This document shows positions 33,208 through 42,374 of a DNA stretch of 64,000 nucleotides, piece after piece. Position numbers and translations under genes: made by a program. Within the stretch, counting starts at the first letter, position 1; each line of letters starts with the position of its first letter. The notes beneath the pieces are model-generated. The model made no database searches. It was not told the DNA's origin and saw nothing but the letters and a program-made list of their open reading frames with translations. Source of the stretch: Bacillota bacterium (GTDB taxonomy: Bacteria > Bacillota > Clostridia > Acetivibrionales > JAEZXR01); contig JAEZXR010000041.1 of the NCBI GenBank assembly GCA_023419605.1, forward strand, positions 1 through 64,000. Direction: 5' to 3'.

Positions 33208-35517
33208 ATGGGAAAAGTAGCGGATCGGTATTTGAAAATTAGCCCGTGGGAAATCGTTGAAGAAGGCTTTGATCCTGAAAGAGGAAGAGTCTCGGAATCG
33301 GTTTTTTCCCTCGGTAATGAATATATGGGAATCAGAGGATATTTCGATGAGGGGTACAGTGGAGACAAACTGGTGGGCAGTTACCTGAACGGTGTCTTTG
33401 AAGAAGCCGTTGTAAATCCTGTGGGGCACTATAAGGGTTTGATCTCCCGGACCTGCTTCATGGTCAATACCGTTGATTGGCTCTACACCAGAATTACCAT
33501 TGACGGGGAGACTTTGGACATAGCCAGGTCCAATGTACGGGAATTCCTTCGCTCCCTGGATATGAAAAGAGGTACGCTTACAAGGGAATTCATCTGGGAT
33601 ACCCTGTCGGGTAAATCCATTAAGATTTTATTTACACGCTTTTTAAGTATGGTACATCCAAAACTAGGCTGCCAGCAGATTACTTTCCAGCCCATCAATT
33701 TTTCCGGTACGGTCCACGTGGTCAGTGCTTTGGACTTTTCCCCCGTGCATGAATCCGCAGGCAAGAATCTGTGGTCATGCAGTAAAAGGGGGAGGGAAGG
33801 CAAATCCTTCGGCATCCTCGGGAGGACGGAAAAAAGCGGACATATGTTATTTTCGGGCTGCCAGCTCCATAATGTTCCTTCGGAAGAAGTCCAGTGGCTG
33901 GAAGAAGAAAAATTTGTTGGGTGTGCCTTTGCTATGGAGGTAATACAGGGGGAGAAAACCGCCTTTGAGAAAATGGTAGTCAACCATGCGGAGAAAAATC
34001 CTTCCGTTGATCCGGAAGCCGTATGGGAAGAAGGGATTCAAACGGCAAAAAGCTTATGCTCCATCCCTTATGCTGTTGCCAATGAGCAGCAAAGGGAATT
34101 CTGGGAAAAAACCTGGCAAAATTCCGATATCGAAATCCAGGGGGACGCTGAAAACCAGCAAGGAATACGGTATTGCATCTTCCAGATGCATCAGACCTAT
34201 CACGGGGAGGATCCGGGCCTGAATATCGGAGCCAAAGGGCTTACGGGAGAAGCTTATAATGGAAATGCTTTTTGGGATACGGAAACCTATTGCCTGCCCT
34301 TCTACATATTCAATAATCCAAGGGCCGCACGCAATCTGCTGGATTACAGGTATAAGACACTGCCCAAAGCGGTGGAGCGTGCAAGGGACCTGGACTGCCA
34401 GGGGGCCTTCTATCCCATTGCCACTTTGGATGGCAGCGAGGCCTGTGCTTTGTGGCAGCATGCCAGCCTCCAGCTTCAGGCGAGCACTGCGGTAGCTTAC
34501 GGAATATGGCACTATCAGAAGCTTCTGAGGGATACGGAATTCTTATACGGTAAAGGGATCGAGATGCTGGTACAGATCAGCCGTATGCTGGCCAGCCGGG
34601 GTCAATGGGGGCAGAAGACAGGGAAGTTCGGGTTTTATGCTGTCATGGGGCCGGATGAGTTCCAGATGATGGTGAACAATAACTGCTATACGAATCTGAT
34701 GGGAAAAAAGACCTTTGAATATACCTTATCCGTCGTGCAGGAGATGAAGGAAAAGGCCGCCGGCCCACTGGCGGAAATAGAACGGAAGCTTGGACTGAAA
34801 GCAGAGGAGCTAGAGTGCTGGAGGCAAATGGCTGAAAACATGTATATTCCCTATGATGAGGCTTCCGGCATCTATGAACAGCAGGACGGCTTCTTTAATC
34901 TACCGCACATGGATATACATTCCATACCGGTTACTGACTTTCCGCTGTACAACCACTGGTCCTACGATAGAATCTACCGGAATGACATGATAAAACAGCC
35001 GGATGTATTGATGTTTATGTTCCTGTATAACCAGGAATTTTCCATGGAAGCGAAAAAGGCCAACTACGAGTATTATGAGCCGAGATGCATCCATGAGTCG
35101 TCCCTTTCTCCTTCCATACACTCCATATTCGCCTCGGAACTGGGAAGGCACAAGGAAGCCTTTGACTTTTTCAGCTTCGCAACACGCATGGACCTGGATA
35201 ATTATAACCGTAATACGAAGGAGGGGCTTCATACTACCTCCATAGCGGCCGCATGGGTCAACATCGTGTACGGTTTCGGCGGAATGCGTTCGGATGGGGA
35301 TACACTGGCATTTAACCCTTCCATACCGGAGGCGTGGGAACGGTACAGCTTCAAGGTTATGTACGGCGGTGCTGTAATCCATGTGAATGTAGATAAGGAA
35401 ATTGTTACTTTTACTACAATAAACGGACCTGAAGTCAATATTATAATCTATGGCAGGGAATACAGAGTAGGTTCCCAGGGCTTGAAACTGGAGCTTCCCT
35501 GTGAGTGGAGAGGGTAG
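33208..35517 (+). CDS. GH65 alpha-glucoside phosphorylase (first)
   Basis: About 769 residues, the normal GH65 length. The N-terminal beta-sandwich starts SPWEIVEEGFDPERGRVSESVFSLGN, followed by a linker. The (alpha/alpha)6 barrel carries NAFWDTETYCLPFYI and the catalytic acid Glu484 in VMGPDEFQ, followed by a C-terminal domain. GH65 enzymes split a glucose disaccharide or oligosaccharide with phosphate, giving beta-glucose 1-phosphate. The linkage (maltose, nigerose, kojibiose, trehalose) cannot be told from sequence by eye. The ATG at 33208 is 11 nt after AAGGAG; a TTG at 33199 is closer to it. It is a member of the sugar operon. Confidence 0.9.
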   Translation: MGKVADRYLKISPWEIVEEGFDPERGRVSESVFSLGNEYMGIRGYFDEGYSGDKLVGSYLNGVFEEAVVNPVGHYKGLISRTCFMVNTVDWLYTRITIDGETLDIARSNVREFLRSLDMKRGTLTREFIWDTLSGKSIKILFTRFLSMVHPKLGCQQITFQPINFSGTVHVVSALDFSPVHESAGKNLWSCSKRGREGKSFGILGRTEKSGHMLFSGCQLHNVPSEEVQWLEEEKFVGCAFAMEVIQGEKTAFEKMVVNHAEKNPSVDPEAVWEEGIQTAKSLCSIPYAVANEQQREFWEKTWQNSDIEIQGDAENQQGIRYCIFQMHQTYHGEDPGLNIGAKGLTGEAYNGNAFWDTETYCLPFYIFNNPRAARNLLDYRYKTLPKAVERARDLDCQGAFYPIATLDGSEACALWQHASLQLQASTAVAYGIWHYQKLLRDTEFLYGKGIEMLVQISRMLASRGQWGQKTGKFGFYAVMGPDEFQMMVNNNCYTNLMGKKTFEYTLSVVQEMKEKAAGPLAEIERKLGLKAEELECWRQMAENMYIPYDEASGIYEQQDGFFNLPHMDIHSIPVTDFPLYNHWSYDRIYRNDMIKQPDVLMFMFLYNQEFSMEAKKANYEYYEPRCIHESSLSPSIHSIFASELGRHKEAFDFFSFATRMDLDNYNRNTKEGLHTTSIAAAWVNIVYGFGGMRSDGDTLAFNPSIPEAWERYSFKVMYGGAVIHVNVDKEIVTFTTINGPEVNIIIYGREYRVGSQGLKLELPCEWRG

Positions 35518-35555
35518 AGGCATACAGGTTTCAAAATTGGTAAAAAGAGTATTAC

Positions 35556-37853
35556 GTGAGGTTGGTGGATAATGTGTCTTGGATCATAGAAGAAAAGCAG
35601 TTCCGTAAAGAGAATATAGAACTGAACGGAAATAAATTTCTGCTGGGCAACGGCTATATGGGATATAGGGGGACTCTGGAGGAGTATTCCAGGGACCAGC
35701 TTGTTTCCTGCAATTTATCCGGGTTATACGACCGGGTGGAAGGCAAATGGAGGGAGCCTGTGAATGCGCCCAATGGACTCTTAACACGGATCTACTGCGA
35801 TGAGGTCCTCTTGGAGGCTGTAAGGGGTGAAATAGAGGAGCATGTTCAGTATCTCGATATAAGGTCCGCAGTACATAAAAGAGAAACTCTGTTTAGAACC
35901 CAGTCCGATAACCGGATTTCGGTAAAGGCGGAAAGATTCCTTGGACTTAAGGACGTGCACCTTATTTGCATGAAGTATTCCTTCACCGTATCGGAAAAGT
36001 GCAGCATCCGGATTGAAACCGGAATCGACGGGGATGTGTGGGACATCAATGGCCCTCACTTGAGAAATTTTGAACCGGAAACCGTTGAAAATATAATCCT
36101 GCTGAACTCCCTTACAAATGAGTTGGGCTGTAAGGTATCTGTGGCAGAAGGCATTGAAAGGTGTTTTAGTGCTGCTGAGGAGATCGTTCTGCAGGAGAAA
36201 GCTTTTGTCCGGCAGATAGTCCTTGAGGCCCTGCCGGGGGAAACCTATACTTTCTATAAATATGTATCGGTATTTACAGGGAATGACGGAGTTGCCGATG
36301 CTTCAAAGGCGGCCTCCGAATCCAGCAGGGATGCCCTGAGCAAAGGGTATGCTTCCCTGCAGGCCGAGAACATGGCCCTGTGGGAAGCACGCTGGGAGCA
36401 GTCCGATGTGGAGATCGAGGGGGATGATGAGGCACAGCTGGCCCTGCGGTACAGCATTTATCACTTGCTGGCCATAGCGCCCACCCATTCCGATAAGGTA
36501 TCCATACCTGCAAGAGGGCTTTCAGGACAGGTCTATAAGGGGGCGATTTTCTGGGATACAGAGATGTTTATGCTGCCCTTCTTTATCTATACGAATCCTT
36601 CTATGGCCAGAAATCTCATAAAGTACAGGGTTCATACCCTGGACGGAGCCAGAAGAAAAGCAGCCGAATACGGCTTTCGAGGCGCCTTCTACGCATGGGA
36701 GAGCCAGGAAACCGGAGACGATGCCTGTACGTATTTTAATGTAACGGATGTTTTTACCAATCGGCCCATGCGGACGTATTTCAGGGATAAACAGGTACAT
36801 ATCAGTATGGATGTAGTGTATGGCATCTGGCAATATTACATGCTTACGGGAGATGAAAGCATACTGCTGGAGGGTGGAGCGGAAGTAATCCTCGAATGTG
36901 CCCGCTTCCTGTTCTCCTACTCCTACTGCAAAAAAGAGAAAAACAGATATGAAATATTGGATGTGACAGGGCCGGATGAGTATCACGAAAGAGTCAATAA
37001 CAACGTGTATACCAACAGAATGGCCAGGAATGTCCTGGAAGTGGCGGAAAAGACTTTGGAGCTTCTGAAGGCAAACCATGCAGAGGTATACAACGATTTA
37101 ATGTCGCGGCTGAACTACAAGGAAGACCTGGAGGGTATCCGGGAAATGCGGGCACTGCTTTATGTGCCGGAGCCCCAGGCGGATTCCCTGGTCATTGAGC
37201 AATTCGACGGCTACCACAGGCTGGAAGAGGTGGGTCTAAAGGAACTGAAAGGAAGAGTTCTGAATCCGAACGAGTATTGGGGTGGAGGAAATGGAATCGC
37301 CACGACCACCAAAATAATAAAACAGGCCGATGCGGTGCTCATGCTCAACCTTTTTAAAGATGCTTATTCCTACGAAGTGAAAAAAGCGAATTGGGAGTAC
37401 TATGAGCCCAGAACGGAGCACGGATCGAGTCTGAGTCCCTGTGTATATGCCATGCTGGCTGCAGACATCGGCAATCCGGAGTGGGCCTACAAATACTTTA
37501 TAAAGACAGCCACCATCGACCTTACAGGAGACTCCAAGCAATACGTCGGAGACTTATACATCGGCGGAACGCACCCCGCAGCCAATGGCGGAGCATGGAT
37601 GGCAGCCGTATTAGGCTTTGGAGGCGTTCACTTCAACGGAGAGACCCTCCTTATAAATCCGAACCTCCCTTCCAAATGGGAGTCGCTGGCCTTTCACCTG
37701 ATTGTTAGGGAGCAAGGCTTTAAAATAAAAATATCCAAGACCACTGTCAGCGTGGAGGCAGAAAGCGATCATACCGGAGATTTCACTTTCCAAATCGGGG
37801 GCCGGCCCATTGAATGGAAAGAGGGACGGAAGATATCCGTCCAATATCGATAA
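35556..37853 (+). CDS. GH65 alpha-glucoside phosphorylase (second)
   Basis: This 765-residue GH65 enzyme is clearly a paralogue of the one before. Landmarks are LGNGYMGYRGTLEEY, GAIFWDTEMFMLPFFIYTNP, the YAWESQETGDD segment in the substrate loop, and the catalytic Glu475 in VTGPDEYHE. The loop after GFRGAFY differs strongly from the first paralogue (AWESQETGDDAC against PIATLDGSEAC), so the two probably act on different linkages or lengths. The start is uncertain: GTG at 35556 gives full length, and a GTG at 35574 has a better-placed AGGTTGGTGG. Confidence 0.88.
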   Translation: MRLVDNVSWIIEEKQFRKENIELNGNKFLLGNGYMGYRGTLEEYSRDQLVSCNLSGLYDRVEGKWREPVNAPNGLLTRIYCDEVLLEAVRGEIEEHVQYLDIRSAVHKRETLFRTQSDNRISVKAERFLGLKDVHLICMKYSFTVSEKCSIRIETGIDGDVWDINGPHLRNFEPETVENIILLNSLTNELGCKVSVAEGIERCFSAAEEIVLQEKAFVRQIVLEALPGETYTFYKYVSVFTGNDGVADASKAASESSRDALSKGYASLQAENMALWEARWEQSDVEIEGDDEAQLALRYSIYHLLAIAPTHSDKVSIPARGLSGQVYKGAIFWDTEMFMLPFFIYTNPSMARNLIKYRVHTLDGARRKAAEYGFRGAFYAWESQETGDDACTYFNVTDVFTNRPMRTYFRDKQVHISMDVVYGIWQYYMLTGDESILLEGGAEVILECARFLFSYSYCKKEKNRYEILDVTGPDEYHERVNNNVYTNRMARNVLEVAEKTLELLKANHAEVYNDLMSRLNYKEDLEGIREMRALLYVPEPQADSLVIEQFDGYHRLEEVGLKELKGRVLNPNEYWGGGNGIATTTKIIKQADAVLMLNLFKDAYSYEVKKANWEYYEPRTEHGSSLSPCVYAMLAADIGNPEWAYKYFIKTATIDLTGDSKQYVGDLYIGGTHPAANGGAWMAAVLGFGGVHFNGETLLINPNLPSKWESLAFHLIVREQGFKIKISKTTVSVEAESDHTGDFTFQIGGRPIEWKEGRKISVQYR

Positions 37854-37901
37854 GATTTTACAGGGGGTAGAATCCGCAGTAAAAAGTAGGAGGAAACAAA
37901 T

Positions 37902-38543
37902 ATGCTTACAGATATAAAAGGTGCACTGTTTGACCTGGATGGAGTTATTGTAGATACAGCCCGGTATCACTATTTGGCATGGAAGCGGCTTGCGGAGGAG
38001 CTGGGCTTTGAATTCACCGAGGAGCATAATGAGAGACTAAAGGGAGTTAGTAGAATGCGATCCCTGGAGATATTGCTGGAGGTCGGAGGACTGTCCTTTG
38101 ACGAGGAGAAAAAGCTGGAATTGGCTCAAAAAAAGAATGATTGGTATGTTGAATACATCCGGAAGATGGATGAATCGGAGCTCTTGAAAGGTGCGAAGGA
38201 GTATATTCTCCAGCTCAGGGAAAAAAGGATAAAAGTGGCTTTGGGGTCAGCAAGTAAAAATGCCCCCATGATACTGGATAACCTGAAGATTGCCGGGCTG
38301 TTTGATGCAGTCATTGATGGAAACAAGGTTTCGAAGGCAAAGCCGGATCCGGAGGTCTTTTTACTGGGGGCGAAAGAATTGAATCTGGAGCCTTCGGACT
38401 GCGTGGTATTTGAAGATGCGGAAGCAGGCATTGCAGCTGCGAAACGGGCAGGTATGAAGGTTGTAGGGATTGGAAGCAAGGACATTCTGAAGGAGGCAGA
38501 CCGGGTCATTTGCAGCCTGGACGAGATGCTGGAGCTGCCCTGA
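37902..38543 (+). CDS. pgmB: Beta-phosphoglucomutase
   Basis: This is a 213-residue HAD-superfamily enzyme. Nucleophile Asp11 and acid/base Asp13 lie in ALFDLDGVIVDT. The cap domain contains YHYLAWKRLAEELGF, the typical beta-PGM substrate loop. Motif II is LGSAS and motif III is KAKPDPEVF with VFEDAEAGI. It converts beta-glucose 1-phosphate made by GH65 enzymes to glucose 6-phosphate, closing the pathway. AGGAGG precedes the ATG. Confidence 0.94.
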   Translation: MLTDIKGALFDLDGVIVDTARYHYLAWKRLAEELGFEFTEEHNERLKGVSRMRSLEILLEVGGLSFDEEKKLELAQKKNDWYVEYIRKMDESELLKGAKEYILQLREKRIKVALGSASKNAPMILDNLKIAGLFDAVIDGNKVSKAKPDPEVFLLGAKELNLEPSDCVVFEDAEAGIAAAKRAGMKVVGIGSKDILKEADRVICSLDEMLELP

Positions 38544-38578
38544 TGGAGCAATATTATGATGAAAGGAAGGGAACTTTG

Positions 38579-40051
38579 ATGGAAGGGGATATGAATATTG
38601 TGCCCAAAAGTATTTCAGCGTATTTCATCATTGGGATTTTAGCCATCGCTGCTATTGCTGTCCTTCTATTGGATGTCTTGCTTTTCACAAGTGCCAGGAA
38701 TAAGGAACCGGCGAAGGTGGTTCTCTATCCTGCCCCTGCCGGAATACGGGGGGCTGCCGACAGAATCATTTCGGTAGAAAACAATCCTTTGTTTGTATAC
38801 GATACTGCGGTGAATTTTAATCGTGCGTGGAGTGATAATCCCAAGCTGGAAAAGACACCTGTAGCTTATTTTGATTTTGCCGGAACTGTGAACATAAAGA
38901 TTAAAGCGCCCGGAGTAAAGATAGACAATGTGACCGTACGTCCCCTCTCTCTTGCCATCAAGCCCGAAATAAAAGGCGATACCCTTTCATTTACACTGGA
39001 TAAGCCTTCTCAACTTACCATAGAGATCAATAATGATATCCATCGTGCCATTCATCTCTTCGCAAATCCCCTGGAAGAAAATGCGCCGAAACAAGGTGAC
39101 CCTAATGTTATCTATTTCGGGCCCGGTGTACATAAGGCAGGACAGATTAATGTGAAGAGCAATGACACGGTTTATATTGCAGGAGGCGCGGTTGTTTACG
39201 GTTGGGTGAAAGGGCAGCATCTCGAGAATGTCAAAATCCTGGGACGCGGAATTATTGACGGAAGCATCTATGACCGTTGGAAGGATACGATTGTCCCCAT
39301 CAACTTTGAATACTGCAAAAACTGTACTGTAGACGGGATTGTTCTATTGAATCCGGCAGCGTGGACATTAAACACCTATTTTTCGGAAAATATTAAAATT
39401 AATAATGTAAAAATCGTTTCTGCAAGGTCCAACAGCGACGGAATAACAACTCAATCCTGTAAAGACCTGACGGTGACAAACTGTTTCGTGAGAAGCTGGG
39501 ACGACAGTCTTGTTGTAAAGGGCTATGACGGAGATGTAAAAGGAATCACCTTTGACAATGTCCTTCTGTGGACGGACCTTGCACAGTCCTGCGAAATCGG
39601 ATACGAAACCCGGGCAAAGACCATAGAAGATATTTATTTTAAGAATATAACGATCCTTCATAATTTTCATAAGCCTGCATTAAGCATCCATAACAGTGAT
39701 AACGCGTTAGTAAAAAATGTTCACTACGACAACATTGTGGTGGAGGATGCACAGATGGGGACCGGAGATGGCGCGAACTTCCTGATTGACTTGCTCATAA
39801 GGGATTCTCAATGGAGTCAGACGCCGAAGCGGGGCAATATAAGAGATATCTATTATAATAATATCACCGTATTGGGAGGCAATTTTCCGCCGTCCCGCAT
39901 ACAAGCCTTCGGTGAAGAAAATACAATCGAGAACGTACACATAAATAATCTGAAGATTTTTGGAAAGCCGGTCACGACGGCGAAGGAAGGCAGGTTTTTC
40001 ATCGGTGAGTACGATTTGAACAATGTTGAATTCACCGCTAAAGGAGAGTGA
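38579..40051 (+). CDS. Membrane-anchored beta-helix glycoside hydrolase (clan GH-N like)
   Basis: About 490 residues. An N-terminal TM anchor is at about 12-34. A beta-sandwich follows, and then a right-handed beta-helix with repeated strands (VKILGRGIIDG, CTVDGIVLLNPAAWTL, IKINNVKIVS). Two motifs match the GH28/GH49 active site: NSDGITTQS and the Asp pair in SWDDSLVVK. The GH28 GHG and RIK motifs are not seen, so a GH49-like (dextranase/isopullulanase) or new family is more likely than polygalacturonase. I chose the ATG at 38579 after GAAAGGAAGGG. The stop lies in repeat 40048-40134. It would trim polymer at the surface for import. Confidence 0.75.
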   Translation: MEGDMNIVPKSISAYFIIGILAIAAIAVLLLDVLLFTSARNKEPAKVVLYPAPAGIRGAADRIISVENNPLFVYDTAVNFNRAWSDNPKLEKTPVAYFDFAGTVNIKIKAPGVKIDNVTVRPLSLAIKPEIKGDTLSFTLDKPSQLTIEINNDIHRAIHLFANPLEENAPKQGDPNVIYFGPGVHKAGQINVKSNDTVYIAGGAVVYGWVKGQHLENVKILGRGIIDGSIYDRWKDTIVPINFEYCKNCTVDGIVLLNPAAWTLNTYFSENIKINNVKIVSARSNSDGITTQSCKDLTVTNCFVRSWDDSLVVKGYDGDVKGITFDNVLLWTDLAQSCEIGYETRAKTIEDIYFKNITILHNFHKPALSIHNSDNALVKNVHYDNIVVEDAQMGTGDGANFLIDLLIRDSQWSQTPKRGNIRDIYYNNITVLGGNFPPSRIQAFGEENTIENVHINNLKIFGKPVTTAKEGRFFIGEYDLNNVEFTAKGE

Positions 40052-40134
40052 AAATATTACTTCAACTTTTTTGCGGGCCCGCCATGGCAGCCATGAAGGG
40101 TGTAGCAAAAATGTAGTTGAAGTTATATTTTCAC
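40048..40134. repeat. Hairpin repeat family 2, copy B
   Basis: The arms pair over about 27 bp (GTGAAAATAT, ACTTCAACT, TTTTTTGC with GCAAAAAT, AGTTGAAGT, ATATTTTCAC). The core is GCGGGCCCGCC...ATGAAGGGTGTAGCAAAA. It overlaps the stop codon of the upstream hydrolase gene. The same core occurs at 57465-57506 with a different closing stem. Confidence 0.72.
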
Positions 40135-40205
40135 CGACGCTAAATAGTGAAACCTGGAAAAGCACCCTAGGCGAATATAACCTGCGCAAAGGAAGGTGGC
40201 CCACT

Positions 40206-40826
40206 TTGAGGATGAAAGTATGGATAATTGCCCTATCTTCAATCCTGCTGGTTGAAATGATGATTACCGCATTTTTTTTACTGAATATGCCAAAAGCCAT
40301 AATAATAACGCCTGGGGCAGCCAATGTAAGCCAGGAGAAGCCAACGGCTGACTCCAGGTCAGAGGCTGCTACAGGAACTGCAAAAGAAATGCAGGCTCCT
40401 GAACCTATAGAGGGTGTAAATTTGGCGCTGAATAAAGCTGTCACAGCGGATGCCCATACGCAGTCCTATTATGCGGCCAACGCAGCAGACGGAAATGTGA
40501 ATACCTACTGGGAGGGAGCCGGCAATGCCTATCCGAATCGGCTGACTGTGGACCTGGGAGATATAAGTAGTATTAAGATCATCCGGATAAAACTTAACCC
40601 CGAAAGTCAGTGGGTAAAAAGGACACAGGTGTTTTCAATCCAGGGAAGCATGGATGATAAACAGTACAATACGCTTGTGGAAGCAGCGGAATATGTTTTT
40701 GATCCCGCAGCTTCCAACTGTGTAACCATCAAATTCAATGAGGTAAAAACAAAATATGTAAGGCTGGAGTTTAAGGAGAATACCGGTGCCGCTGCCGGCC
40801 AGGCAGCGGAAGTTGAGGTGTATTAG
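40206..40826 (+). CDS. Membrane-anchored F5/8 type C (discoidin) protein
   Basis: About 206 residues. A TM anchor is near 4-26. A low-complexity linker follows (Ser, Ala, Thr, Glu). Residues 70-205 form a discoidin/F5-8C domain (NLALNKAVTADAHTQSYYAANAADGNVNTYWEGAGNAYPNRLTVDLGD, ending KTKYVRLEFKEN). Such domains bind carbohydrate. It follows the beta-helix hydrolase and probably holds the same polymer at the cell surface. TTG at 40206 fits GGAAGGTGG 6 nt upstream; ATG at 40212 is the alternative. Confidence 0.75.
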   Translation: MRMKVWIIALSSILLVEMMITAFFLLNMPKAIIITPGAANVSQEKPTADSRSEAATGTAKEMQAPEPIEGVNLALNKAVTADAHTQSYYAANAADGNVNTYWEGAGNAYPNRLTVDLGDISSIKIIRIKLNPESQWVKRTQVFSIQGSMDDKQYNTLVEAAEYVFDPAASNCVTIKFNEVKTKYVRLEFKENTGAAAGQAAEVEVY

Positions 40827-40907
40827 AAGAACTGCTGTTTTACATGCCTTATTTATGTTGCAGAGGAGCTGCTGCACACAGCTGCACTGTGGCATTTCCG
40901 GTTTGGG

Positions 40908-40936
40908 TTGATAAATAACCGGACTTATGATATAAT
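40908..40936 (+). promoter_or_regulatory. Sigma-A promoter of the erm leader
   Basis: TTGATA (40908-40913), a 17-bp spacer and consensus TATAAT (40931-40936). Transcription would start near 40943, about 23 nt before the leader peptide. Confidence 0.8.
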
Positions 40937-40965
40937 TGTACATTATATGTAAAGGAGGGTTGCAA

Positions 40966-41007
40966 ATGGGTGCTATTTTTTCAAGAATCCGTTATTTAGT
41001 TGTGTAA
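40966..41007 (+). CDS. Erm leader peptide (13 aa)
   Basis: AAAGGAGGG lies 6 nt before an ATG that opens MGAIFSRIRYLVV and stops at 41007. Size, start and place match Erm leader peptides. It contains RIR, an instance of the +X+ (basic-any-basic) motif at which macrolide-bound ribosomes stall, as known from ErmDL (RLR). Stalling here would change folding of the RNA downstream (41031-41238). Confidence 0.75.
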   Translation: MGAIFSRIRYLVV

Positions 41008-41030
41008 AACAATTAAATAAGTTATGGGGT

Positions 41031-41238
41031 GTACAGTCCTGAATTCAGGGGGACTGGTTTTATTGTACCTTGTAACGGTGGATTCCTGTAAAGAACATTC
41101 ATGCAGCTTCCTATGAATTAAAATTTTAATGCCGTGTTCTTTGAGCACGGCGTTTTTATGTTTTTCTATATAGAAATAAGGGAGAGTTAGCTTCAAAGGC
41201 TGTAAATGAACAGTGCGTTCGTTGCGGCTTTTTTCTTT
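41031..41238 (+). promoter_or_regulatory. Transcription attenuator ahead of erm
   Basis: First hairpin: AGTCC/GGACT inside GTAC/GTAC (41031-41068). Terminator 1: GCCGTG/CACGGC (41131-41151) followed by GTTTTTATGTTTTT. The segment AAAGAACA (41090-41097) is perfectly complementary to TGTTCTTT (41135-41142) inside terminator 1, so it can act as an antiterminator arm. Terminator 2: GCTGTAA and TGAAC with GTTCGTTGCGGC (41199-41228), followed by TTTTTTCTTTTT. Confidence 0.72.
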
Positions 41239-41317
41239 TTGCCGGACAAGCAGTTTGACATGCAGGAATCCGCGTTACAAAACGATTCAAAATTTGTAAA
41301 TGGTGGTGGATTCAATC

Positions 41318-42220
41318 ATGTTGAATAAAAGTAGAATATCAAAAGATAATGTGAAATTGCAGCATTCCCAGAATTACCTGCATAGTACGAAGCTTGTAGG
41401 GGATTTGCTGGAGAAGAGTATCATAGGAAAAGAAGACCGTGTAATTGAAATAGGGCCAGGGAAAGGTATTATTACGGAACAGTTGGGGAGAAGATGCAGA
41501 AAAGTGTACGGAATCGAATATGATTTCTATTTGTATAAAAAGCTTAAACACCGTTTTAATGATTTTGGTAATGTGGAAATCATTCATGGAGATTTTTTGA
41601 AAACGGATTTGCCGGACAAGGGCAGCTATAAGGTGTTTTCCAATATTCCTTTTGCCATAACGGCAGAAATTTTACACAAATTAACCTTTTCTCCGAACCC
41701 TCCTGAAGCTTCGTATATTATTGTTCAGGAAGAAGCCGCGCGAAAATATGCCGGCAGGCCTTATAACAGAGAAAGCTTTCGTTCTTTGCTCCTGAAGCCC
41801 TATTTCGATCTGAGAATTATTCATAAATTTAAAAACACTGATTTTACACCGGTCCCTAAAGTCAATAGTGTTCTGCTCTGTATAAAAAAGAGGGAACATG
41901 CCTTGGTAGGTGAGCAGGAAGCTGCGTTGTACAGGGATTTTATTGCCTATGCTTTCAGCAGGCAGGGGGAGAATTTGAAAGAGCGGGTCAAACACATCTT
42001 TTCAAAAGAACAGTTTCGACGGCTATCACAGAATATAGGGTTTCAAGCTGCTGCGGGTCCTATCGATTTGAGTTTCGAGCAGTGGCTTGAACTATTTAGA
42101 TACTTTATCGTGGGAGTGTCCGCTGAAAAACGGAAGCTGATACCAGGTTCTTATGAAAAGCTTCTTGAGAAGCAGAAGAAGCTTGAGAAAGTTCATAGGA
42201 ATCGGAAAAGTTGGAAATAG
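41318..42220 (+). CDS. Erm-family 23S rRNA (adenine-N6) methyltransferase
   Basis: About 300 residues. The Rossmann methyltransferase core has SAM motif I VIEIGPGKGIITEQL, acidic motif II YGIEYD, motif III HGDFLKTDL and the adenine-binding NIPF (FSNIPFAITAEIL). The C-terminal helical domain is as in Erm/KsgA. The start LNKSRISKDNVKLQHSQNYLHS is Erm-like rather than KsgA-like. It would dimethylate A2058 of 23S rRNA and give macrolide-lincosamide-streptogramin B resistance. The ATG at 41318 has GGTGGTGGA upstream; 41300 is an in-frame alternative. The leader and attenuator upstream indicate drug-inducible expression. The basic tail is longer than usual. Confidence 0.88.
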   Translation: MLNKSRISKDNVKLQHSQNYLHSTKLVGDLLEKSIIGKEDRVIEIGPGKGIITEQLGRRCRKVYGIEYDFYLYKKLKHRFNDFGNVEIIHGDFLKTDLPDKGSYKVFSNIPFAITAEILHKLTFSPNPPEASYIIVQEEAARKYAGRPYNRESFRSLLLKPYFDLRIIHKFKNTDFTPVPKVNSVLLCIKKREHALVGEQEAALYRDFIAYAFSRQGENLKERVKHIFSKEQFRRLSQNIGFQAAAGPIDLSFEQWLELFRYFIVGVSAEKRKLIPGSYEKLLEKQKKLEKVHRNRKSWK

Positions 42221-42283
42221 GAATATCGGGACAGCAAAAAGTGAGCCTGTCCGGATTTCCGTATAAAATCCGTATGGACTGAA

Positions 42284-42336
42284 AAATAAAGAACTCGCAC
42301 CATGACTGCCAGTCATAAGTGAGGAGTTCTTTATTT
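42284..42336. terminator. Bidirectional terminator
   Basis: The 13-bp perfect stem AAATAAAGAACTC/GAGTTCTTTATTT encloses an ATGACT/AGTCAT hairpin. It serves the convergent erm and flavodoxin genes. Confidence 0.85.
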
Positions 42337-42374
42337 GCAGTTTCCCGGCATTCAACTTGATTTCGCAGAAGGAA

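Noticed and set aside
38579..40051. Polygalacturonase (GH28) call
   Set aside because: NSDG and DD motifs fit the clan, but the GHG and RIK motifs needed for pectin hydrolysis are not visible.
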